Below, one piece after another: positions 19,649 through 28,679 of a stretch of 64,000 nt of DNA. The stretch is from contig NZ_CP023563.1 in assembly GCF_002407185.1 (NCBI RefSeq), positions 2,108,001 to 2,172,000 on the forward strand, written 5' to 3'. The position numbers were made by a program, and so were the translations under genes. This DNA is from Brachybacterium vulturis (GTDB taxonomy: Bacteria > Actinomycetota > Actinomycetes > Actinomycetales > Dermabacteraceae). Under the pieces are notes generated by a model. It did no database searches, was not told the DNA's origin, and saw nothing but the letters and a program-made list of their open reading frames with translations. Position 1 is the stretch's first letter. The number at the start of each line of letters is the position of its first letter.

Positions 19649-20872
19649 ATGACCACGTCCCCTGCAGTCGCCTCTGCACAGCACACCACCGTCCCGCCAG
19701 GGGCGTGGAGGGCGCTTGTCCTGGTCACGATCGGCTTCGGCGTGAACTTCTGGGCCTGGGCGCTGCTGAGCCCGCTCGGCCCCGTCTACGTCGAGCGCGG
19801 GCTGGCCGCGGATGCCTCGCTGATCGTCGCGATCCCGGTGCTGGTGGGCTCGCTGGGCCGCATCGTGATGGGTGCCCTGAGTGATCGTTTCGGCGGGCAC
19901 CTCATGTTCCCGCTGGTCTCGCTGCTCACCGTCATTCCTGTGCTCTTTCTCGGATTCGTCGGTCAGTACTCGTACTCCACCCTCCTTCTCGGCGGATTCT
20001 TCCTCGGCATCGCCGGCACCACCTTCGCGATCGGTGTCCCGTATGTGAATTCGTGGTTCCCGCCCGCCAAGCGGGGCATGGCCACCGGCCTGTACGGCGT
20101 GGGCATGGGCGGCACCGCGATCAGCGCCTTCACCACCGTGCCGCTGCTGAGCTCGATCGGTGACGTCGCCCCCTTCGTGCTCACCGCGCTGGCCCTGGTC
20201 GCCTACGCGGTGGTGGGCTGGCTGTTCATGCGCGATGCCCCCACCTGGCAGCCGTCGCGCAAGAACATCCTCGAGCAGTCCGTCGCCGTGATGAAGCTGA
20301 AGGTCACCTGGCAGGCCTGCTACCTGTACGCGCTGTCCTTCGGCGGCTATGTCGCGTTCTCCGTCTTCCTGCCCACGATGCTGCAGAACTGGTATGGGCT
20401 CGAGGCCACCGATGCGTCGTTCCGGATGGCCGGTTTCGTGATCGTCGCGGTGCTCATGCGCCCGCTCGGCGGGACCCTTGCGGATCGGCTGGGCGCCGCG
20501 AACACCCTCCTGGTCTCCTACGCCGCGGTCGCACTGGCGGCGCTGACCCTGACCTTCCAGCCCGCTCTGATGCCGATCGGCACCGTCGCCTTCATCGTGA
20601 TGGCCGCCGGCCTGGGCCTCGGCTCCGGTGCGGTCTTCGCGCTGGTCGCCCAGACCTCCGATCCCTCGGTCGTCGGCTCCGTCACCGGATTCGTCGGTGC
20701 CGCGGGCGGTCTCGGCGGTTTCGTGCCGCCGCTGGTGATGGCCGCGATCCATGCCGACCGGGGCAGCTACGCGCCCGGCATCGCCATGCTGCTGGTGGCG
20801 ACGCTCGGAGCCGTGGTCGTCACCATGTTCATCGCCCGTGGAGCGCGCGCCAGCACCTCCGCGGCGCCGTAG
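19649..20872 (+). CDS. narK: NarK-type nitrate/nitrite transporter, MFS (407 aa)
   Basis: A major facilitator protein with about 12 hydrophobic segments. The conserved inter-helix motif is GSLGRIVMGALSDRFGG (about residues 68-84), and glycine-rich membrane motifs include GIAGTTFAIGVPYVNSWFPPAKRGMATGLYGVGMGGTA and GLGLGSGAVFALVAQ, typical of nitrate porters. It imports nitrate and/or exports nitrite for NarGHI. The family comes from motif and context; transport polarity cannot be read. ATG 19649 has GGAGAA upstream. It is 63 nt before narG and likely cotranscribed. Confidence 0.88.
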   Translation: MTTSPAVASAQHTTVPPGAWRALVLVTIGFGVNFWAWALLSPLGPVYVERGLAADASLIVAIPVLVGSLGRIVMGALSDRFGGHLMFPLVSLLTVIPVLFLGFVGQYSYSTLLLGGFFLGIAGTTFAIGVPYVNSWFPPAKRGMATGLYGVGMGGTAISAFTTVPLLSSIGDVAPFVLTALALVAYAVVGWLFMRDAPTWQPSRKNILEQSVAVMKLKVTWQACYLYALSFGGYVAFSVFLPTMLQNWYGLEATDASFRMAGFVIVAVLMRPLGGTLADRLGAANTLLVSYAAVALAALTLTFQPALMPIGTVAFIVMAAGLGLGSGAVFALVAQTSDPSVVGSVTGFVGAAGGLGGFVPPLVMAAIHADRGSYAPGIAMLLVATLGAVVVTMFIARGARASTSAAP

Positions 20873-20935
20873 CCCGACCGGCCCCGCCCCGTTCCGCCAC
20901 CGCTGACCGCACCCTCGCCCCCACCAGGAGCACCC

Positions 20936-23900
20936 ATGACCATCCAGGACCGACAGTCGCCGCAGGACCCCGCCGGCCGGCGCGCCCCCGGGATCGACTC
21001 CCCGCTGTTCGATGCCCTCATCGGCGCGCGCAAGATGTTCTCCCGCGCGGAGAGGATCAGCGAGGACAACCGCGAGACCCACAAGGTGGGCGGGCGCAGC
21101 GGCGACTCCTTCTACCGTGAGCGCTGGAGCCACGACAAGGTGGTGCGCTCCACCCACGGGGTGAACTGCACCGGCTCCTGCTCCTGGAAGGTCTATGTCA
21201 AGGACGGGGTCATCACCTGGGAGTCCCAGGAGACCGACTACCCCTCCGTGGGCCCGGACAAGCCCGAGTACGAGCCGCGCGGCTGCCCCCGCGGCGCCTC
21301 CTTCTCCTGGTACACCTACTCACCCACCCGCGTGCGCTACCCCTACGTGCGCTCCGAGCTGCTGCGCCTGTACCGCGAGGAGAAGGCGAAGGCCCCGGGC
21401 CATGATCCGGTCGAGGCGTGGAAGGCGATCGTCTCCGACCCGGTCAAGGCCATGCGCTACAAGCGGGCCCGCGGCAAGGGCGGCCTGGTGCGCGCCTCCT
21501 GGGACGAGGCCGTGGAGATGGTGGCCGCCGCCTATGTCCACACCGTCAAGGAGTACGGTCCGGACCGGGCCACCGGATTCTCCCCGATCCCCGCGATGAG
21601 CCAGGTCTCCTTCTCCTCCGGAGCCCGCTTCCATCAGCTCATCGGCAGCCCCATGCAGTCCTTCTACGACTGGTACGCCGACCTGCCGCCCGCCTCCCCG
21701 CAGGTCTTCGGCGACCAGACCGACGTGCCGGAGTCCGGCGACTGGTGGGACGCGGCCTACCTGATCATGTGGGGCTCGAACGTCCCCCTGACCCGCACCC
21801 CTGATGCGCATTGGATGACGGAGGCGCGCTACCGCGGTCAGAAGGTCATCTCGGTGGCCCCCGACTACGCGGAATCGGTGAAGTTCGCCGATGAATGGCT
21901 CGCCCCGCACCCCGGCACCGATGCGGCGCTGGCGATGGGCATGGGCCACACGATCCTGCGCGAGTTCTACGTGGACCAGCAGGTCCCGTACTTCGAGTCC
22001 TACTCGACGCAGTACACCGACCTCCCCTTCCTGGTCCAGCTCGAGCGCCGCGAGGACGGCACCCTGCTGCCGGGCAAGTTCCTGGTCGCGAGCGAGGCGG
22101 GGGAGCACCGCACCGCCGAGGCCACCACCGAGCACGCGGACTTCAAGCCGATGCTCTTCGACCGTGCCCGGGGCGATGTCGCCGTCCCGAACGGCACCCT
22201 CGGGCATCGCTTCTCCGCCGACGGCGAGGGCCGCTGGAACCTGGAGCTCGGGGACCTCGACCCCGCCCTGTCGCTGCTGGGCCATCACCAGGACGTCGCC
22301 GAGGTGCTGCTGCCCCGCTTCGACACCGCGGGTCAGGGCGGCCGCGGGGACGTGCCCCGCGGGGTGCCGGTGCGCACGGTCGACGGCCGCCTGGTCACCA
22401 CCGTCTTCGACCTGCTGCTGGCCGAGTACGGCGTGGGCCGGGAGGGGCTCCCCGGCCAGTGGGCCACGGGCCTGGACGACGCCGAGGCCCTCTACACCCC
22501 GGCATGGCAGGAGGCCATCACCGGCGTGCCCGGCCAGGCCGTGGCGCGCATCGCCCGCGAGTTCGCGCAGAACGCGATCGATTCCGGCGGGCGCTCGATG
22601 ATCATCATGGGCGCCGGCACCAACCACTGGTTCCACTCCGACACCATCTACCGCTCCTTCCTGACGCTCACCAACCTGTGCGGCACCCAGGGGGTCAACG
22701 GCGGTGGCTGGGCCCACTACGTCGGCCAGGAGAAGGTCCGCCCCCTCACCGGCTGGTCACACCTGGCCAACGCCCTGGACTGGGTGCGCCCGCCCCGGCA
22801 GATGACCCAGACCACCTACTGGTACATGCACTCCGACCAGTGGCGGTACGACCGCTTCGGCGCGGACACCCTGGCCGCGACCACCGGGGCCGGCACCTTC
22901 GCGGACATGACCACGGCGGACGCCATCGCCCTCTCGCAGCGGCTGGGCTGGCAGCCCTTCTACCCGCAGTTCGACATCAGCTCGCTGGACGTCGCCGACC
23001 GCGCCGCGGCAGCGGGGGAGGAGACGATCCCGTACCTGGTCGACCAGCTCAAGAACGGCGGCATCAGCTTCGCCGCCGAGGACCCGGACGCCCCGGAGAA
23101 CCACCCGAAGATCTGGTCGATCTGGCGTGCGAACACCCTCGGCTCCTCCGCCAAGGGAGATCAGTACTTCTTCCGCCACCTGCTGGGCGTGGACAGCTCC
23201 GCGACCGGCGAGGAGACCCCCGAGCACCTCCGACCCCAGGACGTGCGCTGGCGGGAGGAGGCGCCGATCGGCAAGGTCGATCTGATGCTCACCCTCGACT
23301 TCCGCATGACCAGCCACACCCTGCACTCCGACGTGGTGCTGCCGGCCTCCACCTGGTACGAGAAGCACGACCTCTCCACCACCGATATGCATCCCTTCGT
23401 GCATTCCTTCAACCCGGCGATCTCCAACCCCTGGGAATCACGCACCGACTGGGAGACCTGGTCGACGATCGCGGAGCGCTTCAGCCAGCTCGCCGAGACG
23501 CACCTGGGCACCCGCACGGACGTCGTCGCCTCCCCCCTGCAGCACGACAGCCCCGGGGCGATGGCCACCCCGCACGGCCGGGTGCGGGACTGGAAGAAGG
23601 GCGAGTGCGAGGCGGTCCCGGGCCTGACCATGCCCGCCCTGGTGGAGGTCGAGCGCGACTATACCCAGATCCACGCCCAGTACACCTCCATCGGCCCGCT
23701 GCTGGAGGAGAAGGGCATGACCACCAAGGGGCTGACCTACGACGTCAAGGACTTCGTCGAGGAGCTCGGCCACCTCAACGGCGTCCACCGCACCGGGCCC
23801 GCCGCCGGACGTCCCAAGCTCGTCACCGATCTGCACGCCTGCGAGTTCATCCTGAGCCTGTCGGGCACCACCAACGGACGCATGGCGACCGAGGGCTTCA

Positions 23901-24688
23901 AGACCCTGGAGAAGCGCACCGGCACCACGATGCATGACCTCGCTGCCGAGCACGAGGGCAAGCGGATCCACTTCTCCGACACCAAGGCGGCACCGGTTCC
24001 GGTGATCACCAGCCCCGAATGGTCCGGCTCCGAGAGCGGCGGGCGCCGGTACAGCCCGTTCACGATCAACGTCGAGCGCAAGAAGCCCTGGCACACGCTG
24101 ACCGGGCGCCAGCACTACTACCTCGACCACGACTGGATGCTGGAGATGGGGGAGGCGCTCCCCGTCTTCCGCCCGCCGTTGGACATGACCGCCCTGTTCG
24201 GTGAGAAGTCGATCGGGGAGAGCGATGGCACCTCCATCTCGGTGCGCTACCTGACCCCGCACAACAAGTGGGCGATCCACTCGATGTACCAGGAGAACTT
24301 CTTCATGATGAACCTGTCCCGGGGTGGGCAGAACATCTGGATGAGCGTGCAGGACGCCGAGGCCGTCGGCATCACCGACAACGACTGGGTCGAGGTCACC
24401 AACCGCAACGGCGTGGTCTCCGCCCGCGCCGTGGTCTCCCACCGGATGCCCCCGGGCACGGCCTTCATGCACCACGGTCAGGAGCGCACGGTCAACGTGC
24501 CGCTGACCGAGCGGGACGGCAAGCGGGGCGGGATCACCAACTCCCTGACACGGATCATGATCAAGCCCTCCCACCTCATCGGCGGATACGGGCAGCTGTC
24601 CTTCGCCTTCAACTACTACGGACCGACCGGGAACCAGCGGGACGAGGTCACGATGATCCGCAAGCGCACCGCCCCCGTCGAGTACTGA
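20936..24688 (+). CDS. narG: Respiratory nitrate reductase alpha subunit (1250 aa)
   Basis: Catalytic subunit reducing nitrate to nitrite at a Mo-bis-MGD centre. The FS0 cluster ligands are His74, Cys78, Cys82 and Cys117 (THGVNCTGSCSW...RGCPRG), the His form typical of NarG. The conserved Mo-ligand region is SFYDWYADLPPASPQVFGDQTDVPESGDWW. There is no twin-arginine signal, as expected for the cytoplasmic-facing membrane-bound type. Length is normal. AGGAG precedes the ATG at 20936 by 5 nt. First of narG-H-J-I. Confidence 0.97.
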   Translation: MTIQDRQSPQDPAGRRAPGIDSPLFDALIGARKMFSRAERISEDNRETHKVGGRSGDSFYRERWSHDKVVRSTHGVNCTGSCSWKVYVKDGVITWESQETDYPSVGPDKPEYEPRGCPRGASFSWYTYSPTRVRYPYVRSELLRLYREEKAKAPGHDPVEAWKAIVSDPVKAMRYKRARGKGGLVRASWDEAVEMVAAAYVHTVKEYGPDRATGFSPIPAMSQVSFSSGARFHQLIGSPMQSFYDWYADLPPASPQVFGDQTDVPESGDWWDAAYLIMWGSNVPLTRTPDAHWMTEARYRGQKVISVAPDYAESVKFADEWLAPHPGTDAALAMGMGHTILREFYVDQQVPYFESYSTQYTDLPFLVQLERREDGTLLPGKFLVASEAGEHRTAEATTEHADFKPMLFDRARGDVAVPNGTLGHRFSADGEGRWNLELGDLDPALSLLGHHQDVAEVLLPRFDTAGQGGRGDVPRGVPVRTVDGRLVTTVFDLLLAEYGVGREGLPGQWATGLDDAEALYTPAWQEAITGVPGQAVARIAREFAQNAIDSGGRSMIIMGAGTNHWFHSDTIYRSFLTLTNLCGTQGVNGGGWAHYVGQEKVRPLTGWSHLANALDWVRPPRQMTQTTYWYMHSDQWRYDRFGADTLAATTGAGTFADMTTADAIALSQRLGWQPFYPQFDISSLDVADRAAAAGEETIPYLVDQLKNGGISFAAEDPDAPENHPKIWSIWRANTLGSSAKGDQYFFRHLLGVDSSATGEETPEHLRPQDVRWREEAPIGKVDLMLTLDFRMTSHTLHSDVVLPASTWYEKHDLSTTDMHPFVHSFNPAISNPWESRTDWETWSTIAERFSQLAETHLGTRTDVVASPLQHDSPGAMATPHGRVRDWKKGECEAVPGLTMPALVEVERDYTQIHAQYTSIGPLLEEKGMTTKGLTYDVKDFVEELGHLNGVHRTGPAAGRPKLVTDLHACEFILSLSGTTNGRMATEGFKTLEKRTGTTMHDLAAEHEGKRIHFSDTKAAPVPVITSPEWSGSESGGRRYSPFTINVERKKPWHTLTGRQHYYLDHDWMLEMGEALPVFRPPLDMTALFGEKSIGESDGTSISVRYLTPHNKWAIHSMYQENFFMMNLSRGGQNIWMSVQDAEAVGITDNDWVEVTNRNGVVSARAVVSHRMPPGTAFMHHGQERTVNVPLTERDGKRGGITNSLTRIMIKPSHLIGGYGQLSFAFNYYGPTGNQRDEVTMIRKRTAPVEY

Positions 24689-24723
24689 GCCCCACCTACA
24701 ACGCAGAGCGAAGGAGAGCCGCG

Positions 24724-26361
24724 ATGAGAGTCATGGCCCAGATGTCGATGGTGATGAACCTCGACAAGTGCATCGGCTGCCACACCTGCTCGGTCACCTG
24801 CAAGCAGGCGTGGACGAATCGGTCCGGCACCGAGTACATGTGGTTCAACAACGTCGAGACCCGGCCCGGCCAGGGGTATCCCCGCGGCTACGAGGACCAG
24901 GAGAAATGGAAGGGCGGCTGGGAGCTCGGGAAGAACGGCCGCCTCAAGCTCAAGGCGGGCGGCCGCCTCACCAAGCTCATGCAGCTGTTCTCGAACCCGA
25001 AGCTGCCCAGCATCGAGGACTACTACGAGCCGTGGACCTATGAGTACGACAACCTGCTCCACGCCCCGGCGCAGCAGGACACCATCCCCACCGCGCCCCC
25101 GAAGTCGCTGATCACCGGTGAGCGCACGGATATCCAGTGGTCCGGCAACTGGGACGACGACCTCGGCGGCACCTACCTGCACAAGGACAAGGACCCGATG
25201 CTCAAGGGCATCGAGGACAAGGTCCAGTTCGAGTTCGACCAGACCTTCATGTTCTACCTGCCCCGCATCTGCGAGCACTGCCTGAACCCCACCTGCGTGG
25301 CCTCCTGCCCCTCGGGCGCGATCTACAAGCGCGAGGAGGACGGCGTGGTCCTGGTGGACCAGGACGGCTGCCGCGGCTGGCGCATGTGCATCACCGGCTG
25401 CCCGTACAAGAAGATCTACTTCAACCACCAGACCGGCAAGGCCGAGAAGTGCACCTTCTGCTACCCCCGCCTCGAGCAGGGCGAGCCGACGGTGTGCGCC
25501 GAGACCTGCGTGGGGCGCCTGCGCTACATCGGCCTGGTGCTCTACGACGCGGACAAGGTCACCGAGGCCGCCTCCGTCACCGATGAGCAGGACCTCTACC
25601 GCTCCCAGATGGAAGTGATCCTGGACCCGCACGACCCCGAGGTGATCCGCGGGGCCGAGGCAGCCGGCATCCACCACGACTGGATCCTCGCCGCGCAGAA
25701 CTCCCCGACCTATAAGCTCATCAAGGAGTACGAGGTCGCGCTCCCGCTGCACCCCGAGTACCGCACGATGCCGATGGTCTGGTACATCCCGCCGCTGTCG
25801 CCGGTGGTGGACGTGGTCCGGGACACCGGCTACGACGCCGAGGACGCGGAGAGCCTGTTCGCCGCGATCGACGCGCTGCGGATCCCGGTGGAGTACCTCG
25901 CGAACCTGTTCACCGCGGGGGACGTCCCCACGGTGGAGCGGGTGCTGTACCGGATGGCCGCGATGCGCTCGTACATGCGCGACATCAACCTCGGCAACGA
26001 GCCCCGGGAGGGGATCGCGAACGCCGTCGGCATGGACGGCGAGACGATGCAGGAGATGTACCGCCTGCTCGCGATCGCGAAGTACGAGGACCGCTACGTG
26101 ATCCCGGTGGGGCATCACGAGTCCGCCCATGATCTCGAGTCCACCGGCACCGACTGCCCGCTGAACGCCCCTGGCGGTCCCGGCATGAGCAGCATGTCCC
26201 TGCCGGAGGACTCGATGGGGATGTCCGGCCCCGGATTCTCCAGCAAACGGCAGGAGAACGCCGTCGAGCGCCCCGAGGGCGTACGGATCAACCTGCTGAA
26301 CTGGGACGGCAACGGACGGCCCGACGGGCTGTTCCCGGCTCCTGCGACGGGGAGCATCTGA
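24724..26361 (+). CDS. narH: Respiratory nitrate reductase beta subunit (545 aa)
   Basis: Electron-transfer subunit with three [4Fe-4S] and one [3Fe-4S] cluster between NarI hemes and NarG. The first cysteine group is Cys16, 19, 22 and 26 (DKCIGCHTCSVTC). Others are ICEHCLNPTCVASCPSG, GCRGWRMCITGCPYKK (the Trp replacing a Cys marks the [3Fe-4S] site) and KCTFCYPRLEQGEPTVCAETCVG. A Met/Ser/Gly-rich stretch near residues 485-510 lies before the C terminus and is longer than in E. coli. Start ATG 24724 has AAGGAGAG upstream. The stop overlaps narJ by 1 nt. Confidence 0.97.
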   Translation: MRVMAQMSMVMNLDKCIGCHTCSVTCKQAWTNRSGTEYMWFNNVETRPGQGYPRGYEDQEKWKGGWELGKNGRLKLKAGGRLTKLMQLFSNPKLPSIEDYYEPWTYEYDNLLHAPAQQDTIPTAPPKSLITGERTDIQWSGNWDDDLGGTYLHKDKDPMLKGIEDKVQFEFDQTFMFYLPRICEHCLNPTCVASCPSGAIYKREEDGVVLVDQDGCRGWRMCITGCPYKKIYFNHQTGKAEKCTFCYPRLEQGEPTVCAETCVGRLRYIGLVLYDADKVTEAASVTDEQDLYRSQMEVILDPHDPEVIRGAEAAGIHHDWILAAQNSPTYKLIKEYEVALPLHPEYRTMPMVWYIPPLSPVVDVVRDTGYDAEDAESLFAAIDALRIPVEYLANLFTAGDVPTVERVLYRMAAMRSYMRDINLGNEPREGIANAVGMDGETMQEMYRLLAIAKYEDRYVIPVGHHESAHDLESTGTDCPLNAPGGPGMSSMSLPEDSMGMSGPGFSSKRQENAVERPEGVRINLLNWDGNGRPDGLFPAPATGSI

Positions 26362-27182
26362 TGGGCGCCCTCGCACGCCTGCTGAGCCGACGCAGCGATG
26401 CCGGCGCCGGGACGACGGCGACCCTGCCGGCGCGCGGTCGCGCGCCGAAGGATCTGCTGCACGCCTCCGGGATGAGCACCGAGCAGATGCGGGTCACCTG
26501 GATCGCGGTGTCCTGGCTGCTGACCTATCCGGACGAGGAGGCCCTGGCGCGCTATCCCCTGGTGCGTCAGCTGGCGGCGGACCTGCCGGAGCCGGCGCGG
26601 GGCGGTCTGCTGCGCACCATCGACCTGCTCATCGAACGGGATGCGGTCTCCGTCCAGGAGGAGTACGTCGACACCTTCGACACCCGCCGCCGGGGGTGCC
26701 TGCACCTGACCTACTTCAGCCACGGCGACACCCGCCGCCGAGGGATGGCGCTGCTGCGCATCAAGCAGGACTTCCGCACCGCGGGGCTCGAGATCGGCAG
26801 TGAGGAGCTGCCGGACCACCTGCCGGTGGTGCTCGAGTTCGGCGCGGCCCATGACGCCGAGCGGGGTGCGAAGATCCTGCGCTCGAACCGTCCGGGAGTC
26901 GAGCTGCTGCGCCTGCACCTGGCGGACATCTCCTCGCCATGGCACGGCACCCTGGTGGCGCTGTGCGCGACCCTGCCGCCGCTGGATGCCGACGATCGGG
27001 CAGCGGTGCTGAAGCTGGCCGAGGAGGGCCCCGAGGACGAGAGCGTGGGCCTGGACGGCTACGGGCTCGACGGTGATGCGGGAGACCTCGCCGGGCAGAC
27101 CTTCGCCTCGAGCGGCTGCGGTTCCGATTCCGCCGCCCCCGGACCTGTCCCCGTGGACCTGTTGAGAGGACGACCCTCATGA
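26361..27182 (+). CDS. narJ: Nitrate reductase assembly chaperone (273 aa)
   Basis: NarJ binds the NarG N terminus and allows Mo-cofactor and FS0 insertion before membrane docking; it is not part of the final enzyme. The helical NarJ core spans about residues 40-215 (WIAVSWLLTYPDEE, YVDTFDTRRRGCLHLTYFSHGDTRRRGMALLRIKQ, PDHLPVVLEFGA). An N-terminal extension of about 35 basic residues and an acidic, glycine-rich C-terminal tail (about 225-273) are longer than in E. coli and probably disordered. ATG overlaps the narH stop by 1 nt; its own stop overlaps narI by 4 nt. Confidence 0.94.
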   Translation: MGALARLLSRRSDAGAGTTATLPARGRAPKDLLHASGMSTEQMRVTWIAVSWLLTYPDEEALARYPLVRQLAADLPEPARGGLLRTIDLLIERDAVSVQEEYVDTFDTRRRGCLHLTYFSHGDTRRRGMALLRIKQDFRTAGLEIGSEELPDHLPVVLEFGAAHDAERGAKILRSNRPGVELLRLHLADISSPWHGTLVALCATLPPLDADDRAAVLKLAEEGPEDESVGLDGYGLDGDAGDLAGQTFASSGCGSDSAAPGPVPVDLLRGRPS

Positions 27183-27910
27183 TCGACGCGACGACGCTCC
27201 AGCTGCTGCTGTGGGTGGTGTTCCCCTACATGGTGCTCGCCGTGTTCGTGCTCGGGCACATCTGGCGGTTCCGCCAGGACCGCTTCGGCTGGACCACGCG
27301 CTCCAGTCAGCTCTACGAGTCCAAGCTGCTCTCGATCGGCTCCCCGATGTTCCACTACGGCATCATCGGGATCTTCCTCGGCCATGTCGTGGGTCTGGGC
27401 ATCCCGAAGTCCTGGACGCGCTTCTTCGGGGTCACCGACCACATGTACCACCTGATGGCCATCATCATCGGCCTCGCCGCAGCGGTGGCGTGCGTGGGCG
27501 GGCTGCTGATCCTGCTGTACCGGCGGCGCACCAACCGGCGGGTCTTCGGAGCCACCACCGCCGGGGACAAGCTGATGTACCTGATGCTGGCGATGACCAT
27601 CGTGTGCGGCGTGCTCGCGACCGTGGTGCACACGGCCTTCGGCACCTACGACTACCGCGAGGGCGTCTCGATCTGGTTCCGCCAGTTCTGGACCCTGCGG
27701 CCCTCCGTCGAGCTGATGACCCAGGCGCCGCTCTTCTTCCAGCTGCACGTGCTCAGCGCGATCGCCCTGTTCGGGATCTGGCCCTTCACCCGCCTGGTGC
27801 ACGTCTTCGCCGCACCGCTGGGGTACCTGACCCGGCCGTACATCGTCTACCGGAGCAAGGACCCTCGCAAGGAGGCCGAGCGTCGCGGCTGGGAGAAGGT
27901 GAAGTTCTGA
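27179..27910 (+). CDS. narI: Respiratory nitrate reductase gamma subunit, cytochrome b (243 aa)
   Basis: Membrane anchor with two b hemes that oxidises menaquinol and feeds NarH. Five hydrophobic spans are visible, from LLLWVVFPYMVLAVFVLGHIW to FFQLHVLSAIALFGIWPFTRLVHVF. Conserved histidines suited to heme binding lie in FHYGIIGIFLGHVVG and in the last span (LHVLS...RLVHVF). Length is normal. ATG at 27179 overlaps narJ (ATGA), and the stop overlaps the next small gene by 1 nt, so the operon is fully coupled. Confidence 0.96.
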   Translation: MIDATTLQLLLWVVFPYMVLAVFVLGHIWRFRQDRFGWTTRSSQLYESKLLSIGSPMFHYGIIGIFLGHVVGLGIPKSWTRFFGVTDHMYHLMAIIIGLAAAVACVGGLLILLYRRRTNRRVFGATTAGDKLMYLMLAMTIVCGVLATVVHTAFGTYDYREGVSIWFRQFWTLRPSVELMTQAPLFFQLHVLSAIALFGIWPFTRLVHVFAAPLGYLTRPYIVYRSKDPRKEAERRGWEKVKF

Positions 27911-28194
27911 TGGCGACGAAGCCACCGGTGACCCTCCAGGAGGACTGGGCGACCACCCTGCAGCCGTGGGTGGACCGGGTCTCCGCGCAGCTGGACGTGG
28001 AGTGCGTGGACCTGGATGTGGATCGGGTCCATCTGATGACCGGAGTGGTCGCCGAGGGTGTCCAGCGGTCGATGGCACCGATCTCCGCCTTCCTGGTGGG
28101 CGCGGCGGTCGCCCGCGGAGCGAGCCTCGAGGAGGCCTGCGCCGCGGTCGAGGAGGCCACCGGTGCGACGCTCCAGGCCCCCGGCGTCGGATGA
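27910..28194 (+). CDS. Small conserved protein after narI, DUF6457-like (94 aa)
   Basis: A 94-residue soluble protein with no cysteine or signal. WATTLQPWVDRVSAQLDVE and a helix-rich C terminus with SAFLVGAAVARGASLEEACAAVEEAT resemble, from memory, the DUF6457 family found beside molybdenum-cofactor and nitrate reductase genes in actinobacteria; this needs a profile search. The ATG overlaps the narI stop by 1 nt, so it is the fifth gene of the nar operon. A role in reductase or cofactor assembly is inferred from position only. Confidence 0.7.
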   Translation: MATKPPVTLQEDWATTLQPWVDRVSAQLDVECVDLDVDRVHLMTGVVAEGVQRSMAPISAFLVGAAVARGASLEEACAAVEEATGATLQAPGVG

Positions 28195-28211
28195 CCGATC
28201 ACGAAGAGACC

Positions 28212-28239
28212 TTGTGGTAACTGTCACAACGGGTATCCT
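28212..28239 (+). promoter_or_regulatory. Promoter TTGTGG-N16-TATCCT with CRP/GlxR-like site
   Basis: TTGTGG (28212-28217) and TATCCT (28234-28239) are spaced 16 bp, a good sigma-70-type promoter for the repeat protein. Overlapping it, TGTGG-N6-TCACA (28213-28228) differs by one base from the CRP-family consensus TGTGA-N6-TCACA. A regulator bound there would cover the -35 element. Confidence 0.6.
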
Positions 28240-28292
28240 GGACACTGCGGACTTCCCTGACACCGCTCCCTTGCCTCGAGAGGATGAATGCT

Positions 28293-28601
28293 GTGACTGC
28301 TGACAAGGACGTGCCGAGTGCGGGCGCTCGCCGCTGGACCGGGCGTGCCGCGAGACTTGCCGGGGGACTGACGTTGGGGGTGGCACTGGGCATCGCCGGT
28401 GCCGGGGCGGCCTCGGCCGTCGAGATCAACCCGCAGAAGCCCTCCGTGCAGTCGGTGGAGACCACTCCGCAGGTGGAGATCAACCCGCAGGTGGAGATCA
28501 ACCCGCAGGTGGAGATCAATCCGCAGGTCGAGATCAACCCGCAGGTCGAGATCAATCCGCAGGTGGAGATCAACCCGCAGGTGGAGATCAACCCCCAGTG
28601 A
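28293..28601 (+). CDS. Small secreted protein of VEINPQ hexapeptide repeats (102 aa)
   Basis: I do not recognise this protein. A signal peptide (basic RRWTGRAARLAGG, then hydrophobic LTLGVALGIAGAGA, ending AASA) is followed by exactly 60 mature residues, all in hexad register: VEINPQ, KPSVQS, VETTPQ, then seven tandem VEINPQ (28473-28598). The eight VEINPQ units differ only at synonymous third positions (GTG/GTC, AAC/AAT, CCG/CCC), so the peptide is under selection. It has no cysteine, membrane anchor, LPXTG or lipobox. The GTG at 28293 is preferred (GAGAGG 9 nt upstream); ATG 28284 would add three residues with no spacing for that site. It has its own promoter and terminator. Confidence 0.8.
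   Translation: MTADKDVPSAGARRWTGRAARLAGGLTLGVALGIAGAGAASAVEINPQKPSVQSVETTPQVEINPQVEINPQVEINPQVEINPQVEINPQVEINPQVEINPQ
28473..28598 (+). repeat. Seven tandem 18-bp units encoding VEINPQ
   Basis: Seven 18-bp units in frame, with a degenerate unit (VETTPQ) just before at 28455 and a single unit at 28419. All differences among the tandem units are synonymous. The units are directly adjacent with no spacers, so this is a coding minisatellite, not a CRISPR array. Confidence 0.95.
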
Positions 28602-28639
28602 TCCCCGACTGATCCGCACTGCACGACGGATCGCTCATC

Positions 28640-28671
28640 GCAGGCCGGCGCCCCTCGGGGTGCCGGCCTGC
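28640..28671. terminator. Bidirectional terminator hairpin
   Basis: A 15-nt arm starting GCAGGCCGGC (28640-28654) pairs with 28657-28671 with one mismatch and a 2-nt centre. It lies between the repeat-protein gene and the convergent helicase gene (stop at 28680) and can serve both. Confidence 0.75.
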
Positions 28672-28679
28672 TGCGCTGC

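Noticed and set aside
28419..28598. Possible CRISPR array (regular 18-bp repeats)
   Set aside because: The units are contiguous without spacers, lie in frame inside a coding region, and vary only at synonymous positions.
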